This document shows, in pieces, positions 8,429 to 17,447 of a stretch of 64,000 nucleotides of DNA. The translations under genes and the position numbers were made by a program. The notes below the pieces were generated by a model that was not told the origin of the DNA, did not search any database, and worked only from the letters and a program-made list of their open reading frames with translations. Each line of letters starts with the position of its first letter. Within the stretch, counting starts at the first letter, position 1. This DNA is from Cytophagaceae bacterium (lineage in GTDB: Bacteria > Bacteroidota > Bacteroidia > Cytophagales > Cytophagaceae). The DNA is taken from assembly GCA_021151805.1 (NCBI GenBank), contig JAGKWN010000005.1, positions 9,180-73,179 on the forward strand, in the 5' to 3' direction.

Positions 8429-11400
8429 ATGAAGAAATTTTTAAAGAAATATTTAAATAAGCTTCTGGATATAGAACCGGGTGAATTAAAACCTGTGCTT
8501 TTACTGTTGTTCTTTTCATTCTTTCTTGGGATTAGTGTCGTAACGTATGACATTGGTTCCAGTACGATGTTCCTGGAAGTGTATGAGCAGAACCGAATCT
8601 CTGAAGCATTCTTTGTTTCAGGTTTATTGGGTGTTATTTCTACTTTGATCTTCGCATATTTTCAAAAGCGTATTCCCTTTTCAATCTTAGCGCGTATTAC
8701 GTTACTGCTTGTATTGGTAACGGTTGTTGTATTCAGTTACCTGCTCCAGACCTTTCCGGAAGTACACAAGCTACGTTATCTGGTATTCGCAAGCTTAGGA
8801 AGTATCAATGCGTTGACACTACTTTGTTTTTACGGTATTATTGGTCGTTCTTTCAACCTGCGGAATGAAAAACGATTGACTGGTACCGTTGATCAGGGCC
8901 AGATGTTTGCAACGGTAATCGCCTTCTTCGTTGTATTCCTTATCCCGTCTGATGTACCCGTTGTGGACTACTTCTACTTCAGCGTAGGAGCCATGCTGGT
9001 ATCTTTTGTGTTGTATCAGATCTTTATTCAGCAGCATCCAAACGAAAAACTTATAACCATCAATAAAAAAGAAGAACTGGAGGCTTCTCCGGATTTTAAA
9101 CAGTTGTTCAATAACAAGTATATCCGTTTGCTGGCACAGCTTTCACTGATTTCGGTGATTATCCTGCAGTTCATGGAATTCTCCTTTTTCTCTGCAGGTC
9201 TGGAAGCATATAAAGAAGTATCGGCAGATGGCCGCGTTTACATCAATGATATTGACCTGGCAAACTTCCTTGCGGGATATGGTACCGTGTTAACGCTGTT
9301 CAATATGATTTTCCAGCTGGTAGGGGCAGATCGTATCATCAATACCGTAGGGGTGAAACTTTCTTTATTCATTCTACCGGTGCTGCTTGGAGTCTTCTCT
9401 ATTCTTACGGCTCTGGTCGGCGGTTTCTTTGGAGATACCAAGTATGATGCATTTCTGGGAATCAACGAAACATTTATCCTCTTCTTTATCTTCGTTTGTC
9501 TGAGTAAGATTTTTTTACAGACCTGTATCGAATCGTTTGAAGAACCCATTTATAAAAACTTTTTCCTTCCGATCAATGCAAAGATCCGCCACGATGTACA
9601 GACAAAAGTGGAAGGCGTGTTCCGTCAGTTTGCGGTGGTTGTAGCTGCGGGTTTCCTGATTCTGTTTGGTATACTTTCATTCAAACTGATCTATTTCAGT
9701 GTGGCACTTATCCTGGCTGTGTGTCTGTATGCATACGTGATCGTGAAACTGTATACGGAATACCGTTCAACCTTGCAGGATACATTGACTACCCAACGCG
9801 GTAATCTGGATGTTCTGGACGATAGCAATGATAAATCGGTGCAGGCAATTCTGTTGCAGGAAATGAAAACGGAGAATGCAACACGCATCATCAATACGCT
9901 TAAGATGACGGAACGGCTGGATCCGGCGCTGCTGGAGAAAACAATATATTCATATATCAATCATCCGTCGGCACGGGTGCGCAATTATGTATTCAGAAAG
10001 ATTGAAGATATTAAACTGCTTTCTGCTACGGATAATTTAAAAGGAATCATACACCGCACCGATACATCTGTTGAAACAAAAGCATTGGCAGAACATGCGC
10101 TTGCAAATTTCAATGAAGTAGAAAAGATGATTTCTTCTTCGGATCAGATTGTGAAACTATCACGCTCTAAAAATCCGGTGGATAAAGAACTGGCCGTAAA
10201 ACTTATCCGAAATAATTTTAACGATGAAATGGCACGCCAGCTATTCGACCTGCTGCGCGAATCGAATCCACGTGTGCGTAAGTCGGCCTTGCTGACCGCA
10301 GGTACGATCAAACTTACTCAATACTGGATGTTGCTGATCGAGAACCTGTCGCTGCCGAGCTTTGCCAATGTAGCTTCGTCGGGTTTGCAGTATATCGGTG
10401 AAAAAGTTATTCCGACACTCGATCTGGCTTTCTATAAAACCGGACAGAACCTGCAGACCAAGATCCGTATCATTCAGGTATATTCTAAAATCGGCGGTGA
10501 TAAAGCGATTGAAGCTTTGTGGAGCAAGATCAATTATCCGGACCGCAAAGTTGTATCAGAAGCATTGCTTGCTTTGCGTAACCTGGCATACATCGCAAAA
10601 GGCGAGCGTGCCAGTAAGATCAAACAATTGCTGATGCAGGAGATAGGCTTATGCGCCTGGAAGATTGCTGCGTTGGATGAGATCAATGAACAGACTGCAC
10701 CAACGCCTTTGTACCAGGCATTGATCGAAGAGATCGAAGAGAACGACGAAAACATTTTCATGCTGCTCTCACTGATCTATCACCAGGCTTCTGTAAAGCT
10801 GGTGGAAGAGAACATTAAAAGCCGTACCGTTGAAGGTGTTCTGTATGCGATTGAATTGCTGGATGTATTTGTAGATGACGAGTTGAAGCCGATGCTGGTT
10901 CCATTGCTGGATCAGATTTCTATTACAGAGAAAATTGAAAAACTGCAAGCTTACTTCCCGCGGGAATCTTACGATGAAATAACAATTCTGTTTCATCTGA
11001 TCAATAAAGATTACAATGAGATCAACCGCTGGACAAAAGCATGTGCTATCAATAAATTACTGACACTGAAAAATGTGAAAGTAAACGATACCATGATTGC
11101 GAATCTCTTTAATCCGGATCGCCTGATCCGCGAGATTACCGCACAGGTGATCAATACTGTTTCACCAAAAAGCTACCAGACTCTTTGCGATCGTATTTCT
11201 GAAAGACATAGAAAAGAACTGGATGCATTAATCTTTTCAACCAAGGCTACCAAGTGGAAAACATTGATGTTCTCTAAAATTACCTTTCTGAAATCCATAC
11301 CAGTGTTCTCTCATATTTCAGGAGCCTTGCTTGCTGTAATGGCGGATTATATCGAAGAAGTATATGTGAAAGCAGGAGAGGTAATTCACCAGGGCAGCGT

Positions 11401-11701
11401 AAACGGTACACATCCCGTGTCGATTGTTTATTCAGGTATGATCGCCTTATCAAGAGCCGATGGTTCTGTTGAAGGTGAATACGGATCGAAGTATTTATTG
11501 GGCGATGAGTTGATCCTGGATACGGATGTGATGAATTATACAGTGACCGCATCAGAAGACACCATCTTATTTAAAATTGATAAAGACCGCTTCTTTGATA
11601 TTGTTTCCAGTTACTATGTATTGTCCCGCGCAGTAATTCCTGCATTGAACAATGAACTGGAAGAAGCATATAATAAAAACGAATTAGTAGCTACTAAATA
11701 A
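8429..11701 (+). CDS. Polytopic membrane protein with HEAT-like repeats and C-terminal cyclic-nucleotide-binding domain
   Basis: The 1090-residue protein has three parts. Residues about 15-430 contain around ten to twelve hydrophobic segments with an MFS or ATP/ADP-translocase-like appearance (VLLLLFFSFFLGISVV, LLLVLVTVVVFSYLL). Residues about 460-945 are helical pairs of HEAT-repeat type (SNPRVRKSALLTAGTIKL, DRKVVSEALLALRNLAYI). Residues about 950-1075 form a cyclic-nucleotide-binding fold (FLKSIPVFSHISG, VKAGEVIHQGS, LGDELILDT). Nucleotide specificity cannot be read. It is first in a packed run with the TIR and STAND genes 14 and 4 bp apart, so it may be the membrane sensor or transporter of that system. 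Transport function is inference. Confidence 0.75.
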   Translation: MKKFLKKYLNKLLDIEPGELKPVLLLLFFSFFLGISVVTYDIGSSTMFLEVYEQNRISEAFFVSGLLGVISTLIFAYFQKRIPFSILARITLLLVLVTVVVFSYLLQTFPEVHKLRYLVFASLGSINALTLLCFYGIIGRSFNLRNEKRLTGTVDQGQMFATVIAFFVVFLIPSDVPVVDYFYFSVGAMLVSFVLYQIFIQQHPNEKLITINKKEELEASPDFKQLFNNKYIRLLAQLSLISVIILQFMEFSFFSAGLEAYKEVSADGRVYINDIDLANFLAGYGTVLTLFNMIFQLVGADRIINTVGVKLSLFILPVLLGVFSILTALVGGFFGDTKYDAFLGINETFILFFIFVCLSKIFLQTCIESFEEPIYKNFFLPINAKIRHDVQTKVEGVFRQFAVVVAAGFLILFGILSFKLIYFSVALILAVCLYAYVIVKLYTEYRSTLQDTLTTQRGNLDVLDDSNDKSVQAILLQEMKTENATRIINTLKMTERLDPALLEKTIYSYINHPSARVRNYVFRKIEDIKLLSATDNLKGIIHRTDTSVETKALAEHALANFNEVEKMISSSDQIVKLSRSKNPVDKELAVKLIRNNFNDEMARQLFDLLRESNPRVRKSALLTAGTIKLTQYWMLLIENLSLPSFANVASSGLQYIGEKVIPTLDLAFYKTGQNLQTKIRIIQVYSKIGGDKAIEALWSKINYPDRKVVSEALLALRNLAYIAKGERASKIKQLLMQEIGLCAWKIAALDEINEQTAPTPLYQALIEEIEENDENIFMLLSLIYHQASVKLVEENIKSRTVEGVLYAIELLDVFVDDELKPMLVPLLDQISITEKIEKLQAYFPRESYDEITILFHLINKDYNEINRWTKACAINKLLTLKNVKVNDTMIANLFNPDRLIREITAQVINTVSPKSYQTLCDRISERHRKELDALIFSTKATKWKTLMFSKITFLKSIPVFSHISGALLAVMADYIEEVYVKAGEVIHQGSVNGTHPVSIVYSGMIALSRADGSVEGEYGSKYLLGDELILDTDVMNYTVTASEDTILFKIDKDRFFDIVSSYYVLSRAVIPALNNELEEAYNKNELVATK

Positions 11702-11715
11702 AAAGCAAGAACGAA

Positions 11716-13215
11716 ATGGCTTTTGAATACGACATATTTTTGAGTTATACGGAAAAGGATAATGAAAAGCTCCCCGGGCATGATACTGGCTGGGTGGATA
11801 ATTTCAAGAAGTTCCTGGACACGCTGATCTCACAATTACTGCAACATCATCCAAAGATCATTACCAGCCAGGATGCGGCGGCGCAGGGAGTCAATCCTTA
11901 CGAGAAGGCATGTGTAGTGATCTACCTGGTTTCTCCGGAGTATATTGTTTCCGGTGAATTCATCAAGGAAGCAGAATACTTACGTTTGCTGATGAACAGT
12001 CCGATGCAGATGCGCATTGACGGCAAGCTTAGAATGTTCAAGGCTTCCAAATCTTTCGTGGAGCCAGAGAAATATCATCCGCTGCTGCGTGAAATGGTGA
12101 GTTATGATTTGTTCATGTATGATCCGTTCACCGGATTGATGAAGGAATTCAACGCCTTCTTCGGACAGGATGCAGAGAAAACTTACTGGATGCGGTTGGT
12201 AGATCTTGCTTACGATATTTATAAAGTCATTTATTACAACCAGCCGCAAACAACCGGCAGCGAAAATAAAAAGGCCGATACTATGCCGGATGAATGCGTG
12301 TATCTTGCTGAAACCGGAAATGAGCTGCTGATCCAGAAAAATATTATCCGTCGTGAGCTGGAAAGACACGGGTACCATGTGTTGCCGGATAAAATGCTTT
12401 CCCTGGATGCACCCGATACGATTGAACGCATCAAAGCAGATCTTGATAAATGCAAACTTTCCATTCACCTGATGGGCGAATCATTTATAGATGAAGACTA
12501 TGATCAGCGTGAAGAAGTGCGGTTAATGAAGCTGCAGAACCATATTGCTGTTGAATACAGCAACAGTAAAAAGAATACAACACCATTCAGACGTCTGATC
12601 TGGATTCCGCAGGATATGAATTTTGTGGATGACAAACAGCAGTTATTAATGGAGGCTTTTGTGAGCAGCACAGAATCCATGAATGGCGCGGAAGTATTGA
12701 AAATTCCGATTGAGGAATTTAAGTCGTTGATCAAGCGCGAACTTGCAAGCATCAAAGATGAAAAGGGGCACAGCTACATCATTCCGGAAGCTTCGTTGTC
12801 TTCTGATACCGGAAAGAATATTTATGTGATCGTTGATGCAATCGATTTGAGTAAATGTCAACCGGTAGTAAATCATTTAAAACAAAATGGTTTCGATGTG
12901 TTGTTGCCGATGTTTGAAGGCGATATCATGGAGATCCGTTCACGCCACCGCAATAATCTGAATGCCTGCGACTCCTGTCTGATCTTCAGTGATCAGGTTT
13001 CTGAGCAATGGCTGAAAAGTAAAGTGCTGGACATCCTGAAAGCTCCGGGCTTCGGCAGAAAGAAAAACATGATCGGTAAAGCGATTTATCTGACAACAGA
13101 TAAACCGATCGATACAGAATATTACAAAAAATATAATTTCTCTATCATCCGCGCAAATGCCGGAAACTTTGAGAAAGATATTATTCACCCATTTCTGAAA
13201 CAAATAACGGTATAA
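11716..13215 (+). CDS. Protein with an N-terminal TIR domain and two further TIR-like domains
   Basis: The 499-residue cytoplasmic protein starts with a TIR-type domain: YDIFLSYTEKDNE (residues 5-17), strand KACVVIYLVSPEY, then SGEFIKEAEYL, where E85 sits at the position of the catalytic Glu of NADase TIR domains. A second Rossmann-like segment (about 196-310) begins VYLAETGNELLIQK and contains GYHVLPDKML, like the TIR-related domains of bacterial signalling proteins. A third (about 370-495) has IYVIVDAIDLSKCQ, GFDVLLPMFEG and CDSCLIFSDQ. The last two lack an obvious catalytic Glu. Its stop lies 4 bp before the STAND NTPase gene, so the two probably act together. NAD cleavage is possible but unproven. 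Confidence 0.8.
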   Translation: MAFEYDIFLSYTEKDNEKLPGHDTGWVDNFKKFLDTLISQLLQHHPKIITSQDAAAQGVNPYEKACVVIYLVSPEYIVSGEFIKEAEYLRLLMNSPMQMRIDGKLRMFKASKSFVEPEKYHPLLREMVSYDLFMYDPFTGLMKEFNAFFGQDAEKTYWMRLVDLAYDIYKVIYYNQPQTTGSENKKADTMPDECVYLAETGNELLIQKNIIRRELERHGYHVLPDKMLSLDAPDTIERIKADLDKCKLSIHLMGESFIDEDYDQREEVRLMKLQNHIAVEYSNSKKNTTPFRRLIWIPQDMNFVDDKQQLLMEAFVSSTESMNGAEVLKIPIEEFKSLIKRELASIKDEKGHSYIIPEASLSSDTGKNIYVIVDAIDLSKCQPVVNHLKQNGFDVLLPMFEGDIMEIRSRHRNNLNACDSCLIFSDQVSEQWLKSKVLDILKAPGFGRKKNMIGKAIYLTTDKPIDTEYYKKYNFSIIRANAGNFEKDIIHPFLKQITV

Positions 13216-13219
13216 GAGT

Positions 13220-16200
13220 ATGAGCGATTATCTACATCTTATCGATCAGGAACACATTGGACTTACGCGTGCCAAGCAGAATCCATTTCCGGGATTACGG
13301 GCTTTCCACGTAGACGAAAGCCATTTATTCTTCGGTAGAGAAGGACAGAGCGATGAAGTTCTGGACAAGCTTTCAAAAAATAAATTTGTAGGGATTATCG
13401 GTGCTTCCGGCAGCGGTAAGTCCTCGTTTATGTTCTGCGGTGTTATCCCGATTTTATATGGAGGTTTCCTTTCGCACATCGGTCCGAACTGGCATGTAAT
13501 TACAACACGTCCGGGCGGCAGTCCGATTGACAATCTTTCGGAAGCTTTGCTGCAGAAAGACGCGACGTATCTGGTTGCAGACAATGATGACAAGCAGCTG
13601 AAGAAAACCATTACTTCGACCTTACTGAAGAGTTCTTCCCTGGGTTTGATCGAAGCGGTGAAACAACTGCATCTGGATAACGGACACAACGTGCTGATCG
13701 TAGCCGATCAGTTCGAAGAATTGTTCCGCTTCAAAAGAAGCGAAGATACCAGTTCTACCAACGAATCGCTGGCCTACATCAACTTATTGATGGAAGCCGT
13801 GAAAGACCTTAAGTCGAATATTTACGTGGTGATTACCATGCGTTCAGACTTTATCGGAGATTGCGCGCAGTTCCCGGAGCTGACAAAATACATCAACGAG
13901 AGTCACTATTTGATTCCGCAGATGGTGCGTGAGCAGAAACGTCTGGCGATCGAAGGACCGGTTGCTGTTGGCGGTGCGGAAATTTCTTCCCGCCTGGTGC
14001 AACAGTTATTGAATGACCTGGGTGATAATCCCGATCAGCTGCCGATTATCCAGCACGCGCTGATGCGTACCTGGACCTTCTGGGCAGAGAATCATGAGCC
14101 GGAGGAGATCCTCGACCTGAGACATTACGAAGCCATAGGCTCCATGTCGGGCGCCTTGTCGCAGCACGCCGATGAAGCATACGATGAACTGACCGAACAG
14201 CAGAAATTCTACTGCGAGATTTTATTTAAAACATTAACCGAGAAAGGTTCTGATTCTGCCGGGATCCGCAGACCAACGAAGCTGTCAACGATTGCAAAAG
14301 TTGCAGGCTGCAGTGAAGATGACATGGCGCATATCGTGGATCACTTCCGCGTGGAAGGTCGATCCTTGTTGATGCCGCCGGCACACATCAACCTGGATTC
14401 AGACAGCATAATTGATATTTCACATGAAAGTCTGATGCGGATCTGGACCCGTTTGAAAAAATGGGTGGAAGAAGAAGGCGAGTCTGCACAGATGTACATC
14501 CGCCTGTCGGATGCCGCTGCCAGTTACCAGATCGGAAAAGCCGGTTTATGGAGACCACCCGATCTGCAATTAGCCTTAAACTGGAAACAGAAAAATCAAC
14601 CAACCTTAGTTTGGGCACAGCGTTATGACTCTGCCTTTGAGCGTGCCATGGTGTTCCTGGATACCAGTAACGCCGCGCACGAAGAAGAACAGCGACTGAA
14701 AGAACTTGCGCAGAAGCAGGCCTTGAAGCGTGCACGTACCGTAGCATTGGTGCTTGGTATCTTTACAATCATGGCCCTTGGTTCACTGGTGTTCTCGATC
14801 CTGAAAATGGTTGAAGCCGATCAGCAGCGTGCTGCTGCGGATGAACAAAGAAAGAAAGCGGAAACCAACGAAAAGATTGCAATTGCTCAAACTGCAGAAG
14901 CGGAAAAACAAAAAATAGAAGCTCAACGGCAGAAAGAACTGGCCGATATGGCTGCTGTTGAAGCAAAGCATCAACAGGAGGTTGCAGAGAAGAACGCGAA
15001 GGAAGCACAATTGCAACGAAACAAAGCGATACAATTTGCTGCCGAAGCAACCAAGCAGCAGAAGATTGCGGAGATGCAGAGCGAGCTGGCTATCTTTAAC
15101 GAACGTGCAGCTACGGCACAGAAAGACCGTGCGGATAAACTACGTTTGTTATCCATCGCGCAATCGATGGCCGTACGTTCCGTACAGATCGAAGACGACT
15201 CCATGCGTAAAGGCTTGCTTGCTTTCCAGGCATATGAGTTCTACGATAAGAATGGCGGTAACGTAAACCAGCATGAGATTTACGATGGTTTGTATTATGC
15301 GTTAAAAGATCTGAAGAAATCGGAATACAATGCGCTGCATGGCCATAAAGATGCGGTGAAGTCTGTGGTGTACGGTCATGATGGAAAGGTATTGTATACC
15401 GCAGGTTCAGACGGTAAGATCCTGAAGTGGGACCTTGCAACGATGAATCCGAAACCGACCGTTGTATATGCAAACAATTATGCCTTCGGTGGTTTGTCGA
15501 TCAGTCCGAGCAGCCAGTACCTGGCCTTTGGTGGATCTACTTCAAATGTCCGCATTGTGAATACCGCGAAACCGGAAGCAGAACCGGTTGTATTGAGTGG
15601 TCACCATAAAAATGTATTCTTCACACAGTTTACATCCGATGGCACGTCACTGATCACCGCGAGTCTTGACAGTACCGTAGTAGTATGGGATCTGGCAACC
15701 GGTAAATCTTCATCGGTTTATAGAGACAAAGGCATCATCAAAGCTGTTTCAGTAAATCCGCAGGGGAAAACCATTGCCGTGTCTAACGATGACGGTGAAA
15801 CAACCATCGTTTCGTTGAACAATGCATTTACACCGTTTGTCATTGATCGGAACAATAACCCTATCAGTAGTCTGGTGTATAGCCATGGCGGCGAGTTCCT
15901 GGCGATCGGTAACAGCCTTGGCCTGGTTCGTATCATGGATGTGGAAGGCAAGCGTCTGGTAGTAGCGCTGCCGGGACATAAGGCCCGCGTCAATGAAATG
16001 CAGTTCAGCAAAGATGATTCGAAGCTGGCCTCTGCCAGCTTTGACGGAACCATCCGTGTATGGGATCTTTCGGAACTGAGCGAACAGCCACTGGTCTTAA
16101 AGGATCACAGTAACTGGGTATGGTCAATGACCTTCAGTCCGGAAGGCGATAAGCTGATCGCCGGCTGCGGAGATAACCTGATCCGTGTATGGCCGACGAG

Positions 16201-16354
16201 CAGCAAGATCATGGCGGACCAGATGTGCGGACTGTTGAAACGCAACATGACCGGTGCTGAGTGGAAACGCTACGTAGCGAAAGAAGGTGTTCCGTATGAA
16301 CGTACATGTCCGGAATTGCCAAGCCAGGAAGAAAATATGGATAAAATATATTAA
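13220..16354 (+). CDS. nSTAND-type NTPase with membrane segment, coiled coil and WD40 propeller
   Basis: The 1044-residue protein opens with NPFPGLRAFH and FFGREGQ, the hallmark of novel STAND (nSTAND1) NTPases. Walker A is GASGSGKSS (61-69) and Walker B is LIVADQFEE (about 159-167). A winged-helix-like region follows, ending near ISHESLMRIWTRLKKW. A single membrane segment (about 506-528, VALVLGIFTIMALGSLVFSI) leads into an Ala/Glu/Lys/Gln-rich coiled coil (about 530-650). The C-terminus (about 700-1010) has WD40 repeats with blade ends KWDL, VWDL, VWDL and RVWP, probably a seven-bladed propeller facing outside the cytoplasm. Family members are ligand-triggered signalling ATPases. Its neighbours suggest that TIR is the effector. 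Confidence 0.88.
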   Translation: MSDYLHLIDQEHIGLTRAKQNPFPGLRAFHVDESHLFFGREGQSDEVLDKLSKNKFVGIIGASGSGKSSFMFCGVIPILYGGFLSHIGPNWHVITTRPGGSPIDNLSEALLQKDATYLVADNDDKQLKKTITSTLLKSSSLGLIEAVKQLHLDNGHNVLIVADQFEELFRFKRSEDTSSTNESLAYINLLMEAVKDLKSNIYVVITMRSDFIGDCAQFPELTKYINESHYLIPQMVREQKRLAIEGPVAVGGAEISSRLVQQLLNDLGDNPDQLPIIQHALMRTWTFWAENHEPEEILDLRHYEAIGSMSGALSQHADEAYDELTEQQKFYCEILFKTLTEKGSDSAGIRRPTKLSTIAKVAGCSEDDMAHIVDHFRVEGRSLLMPPAHINLDSDSIIDISHESLMRIWTRLKKWVEEEGESAQMYIRLSDAAASYQIGKAGLWRPPDLQLALNWKQKNQPTLVWAQRYDSAFERAMVFLDTSNAAHEEEQRLKELAQKQALKRARTVALVLGIFTIMALGSLVFSILKMVEADQQRAAADEQRKKAETNEKIAIAQTAEAEKQKIEAQRQKELADMAAVEAKHQQEVAEKNAKEAQLQRNKAIQFAAEATKQQKIAEMQSELAIFNERAATAQKDRADKLRLLSIAQSMAVRSVQIEDDSMRKGLLAFQAYEFYDKNGGNVNQHEIYDGLYYALKDLKKSEYNALHGHKDAVKSVVYGHDGKVLYTAGSDGKILKWDLATMNPKPTVVYANNYAFGGLSISPSSQYLAFGGSTSNVRIVNTAKPEAEPVVLSGHHKNVFFTQFTSDGTSLITASLDSTVVVWDLATGKSSSVYRDKGIIKAVSVNPQGKTIAVSNDDGETTIVSLNNAFTPFVIDRNNNPISSLVYSHGGEFLAIGNSLGLVRIMDVEGKRLVVALPGHKARVNEMQFSKDDSKLASASFDGTIRVWDLSELSEQPLVLKDHSNWVWSMTFSPEGDKLIAGCGDNLIRVWPTSSKIMADQMCGLLKRNMTGAEWKRYVAKEGVPYERTCPELPSQEENMDKIY

Positions 16355-16360
16355 GGAGGA
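16353..16360 (+). promoter_or_regulatory. Strong Shine-Dalgarno site before the barrel gene
   Basis: AAGGAGGA lies at about 5-nt spacing from the ATG at 16365 and overlaps the stop codon of the STAND gene. Such strong Shine-Dalgarno matches are uncommon in Bacteroidota. The site decides the start codon. Confidence 0.75.
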
Positions 16361-16364
16361 AACA

Positions 16365-17447
16365 ATGAAAAAGAGATTCACTCCGCTGAGTACATTTTTA
16401 TGCGCTGTACTGTGCCTGTTTGCAGGAACAGTACAGGCGCAGAATAAGAACAAAGATTCGATTATAGAGAACCGCTGCGTGCAGCTGCTGCGCGATGCCG
16501 AGAAGACGTACGAAGCCGGTCGCATCAATGTCATTGAAGACATGCTGTTGCCGTGCATCCAGAGCGATGGGTTTAGCAAGTTTGAAAAACTGCAGGCATA
16601 CCGCCTGATTATTCTTTCAAAACTGTTTGATAACCGCGATGAAGAAGCGAACAAGTATTTCCTGGAGCTGATCAAAACAGACCCGGAATACCAGGTGAAC
16701 CCGGTAACCGATCCGTCTGAGTTTATCAACCTCTTTAATTCATACCGCACCAATCCGGTGTATTCGCTGGGTTTTAAAGTAGGAATGAACTCTACCAAAC
16801 CGAATTCCTTTGTGCCTTACGGGGTATATAATACCGAAGAGCATACAGGTGATTACAAAGGTTTGCTGAATGTACACTTCGGTTTCAATGCAGATATTTA
16901 CCTGAATAAAAAATTCACCCTGGGTGCTGACGCCTTGCTGTCGTTCAAACGCTATCAGTATAAAAATACGCTGATGGATTATTCTGAACTGACCTGGAAA
17001 GAAACGCAGCTGTGGCTGGAGCTACCGGTGGTGCTGAAGTATACGATGGGTAAGCAAAAATTACGCTATTATGTACAGGGCGGTGCTGCTGTATCCATGA
17101 TCATGAATGCGAAAGCAAATGTAACGCGTAAGGATATCAATACGCAGTCGAACCAGGCGATCGGTCCGGATATCAATACACGTGACCTGCGCAACATGTT
17201 TAACTACTCATTGGTAGCAGGGGCCGGGCTGCGTTATAAAGCTGGTTACGGTTATATTGTGCTGGATGCAAAATACATGTACGGACTGAACAATATTTCC
17301 GACGTGCATGATAAGTACAGCAACGCCGACCTGGTTTACAAATACGGGTATATCGACAACAACTTTACCCTCAATTCACTGATGTTTTCTGTAGGATACT
17401 ACAAGTCGTTCTACAAGCCTAAAAAATTACCTACACATGAAAAATAG
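16365..17447 (+). CDS. Outer-membrane beta-barrel protein (PorT-like fold)
   Basis: The protein is 360 residues from the ATG at 16365. An in-frame ATG at 16287 would place 26 non-signal residues before the signal peptide and is rejected. Residues 1-25 are a signal peptide ending VQAQ. Residues about 30-130 are a helical periplasmic part (ENRCVQLLRDAEKTYEAGR). The rest is alternating beta-strands of the Bacteroidota outer-membrane barrel type (FGFNADIYLNKKFTLGADALL, KYTMGKQKLRYYVQGGAAVS), ending FSVGYYKSFYKPKK. It follows the STAND gene by 10 bp and overlaps the lipoprotein gene by 11 bp, which ties it to that operon. Its role is unknown. Confidence 0.78.
   Translation: MKKRFTPLSTFLCAVLCLFAGTVQAQNKNKDSIIENRCVQLLRDAEKTYEAGRINVIEDMLLPCIQSDGFSKFEKLQAYRLIILSKLFDNRDEEANKYFLELIKTDPEYQVNPVTDPSEFINLFNSYRTNPVYSLGFKVGMNSTKPNSFVPYGVYNTEEHTGDYKGLLNVHFGFNADIYLNKKFTLGADALLSFKRYQYKNTLMDYSELTWKETQLWLELPVVLKYTMGKQKLRYYVQGGAAVSMIMNAKANVTRKDINTQSNQAIGPDINTRDLRNMFNYSLVAGAGLRYKAGYGYIVLDAKYMYGLNNISDVHDKYSNADLVYKYGYIDNNFTLNSLMFSVGYYKSFYKPKKLPTHEK

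Noticed and set aside
16287..16364. Upstream in-frame start for the barrel protein
   Set aside because: It would put 26 charged residues before the signal peptide and overlap the STAND gene. A strong Shine-Dalgarno site supports 16365.
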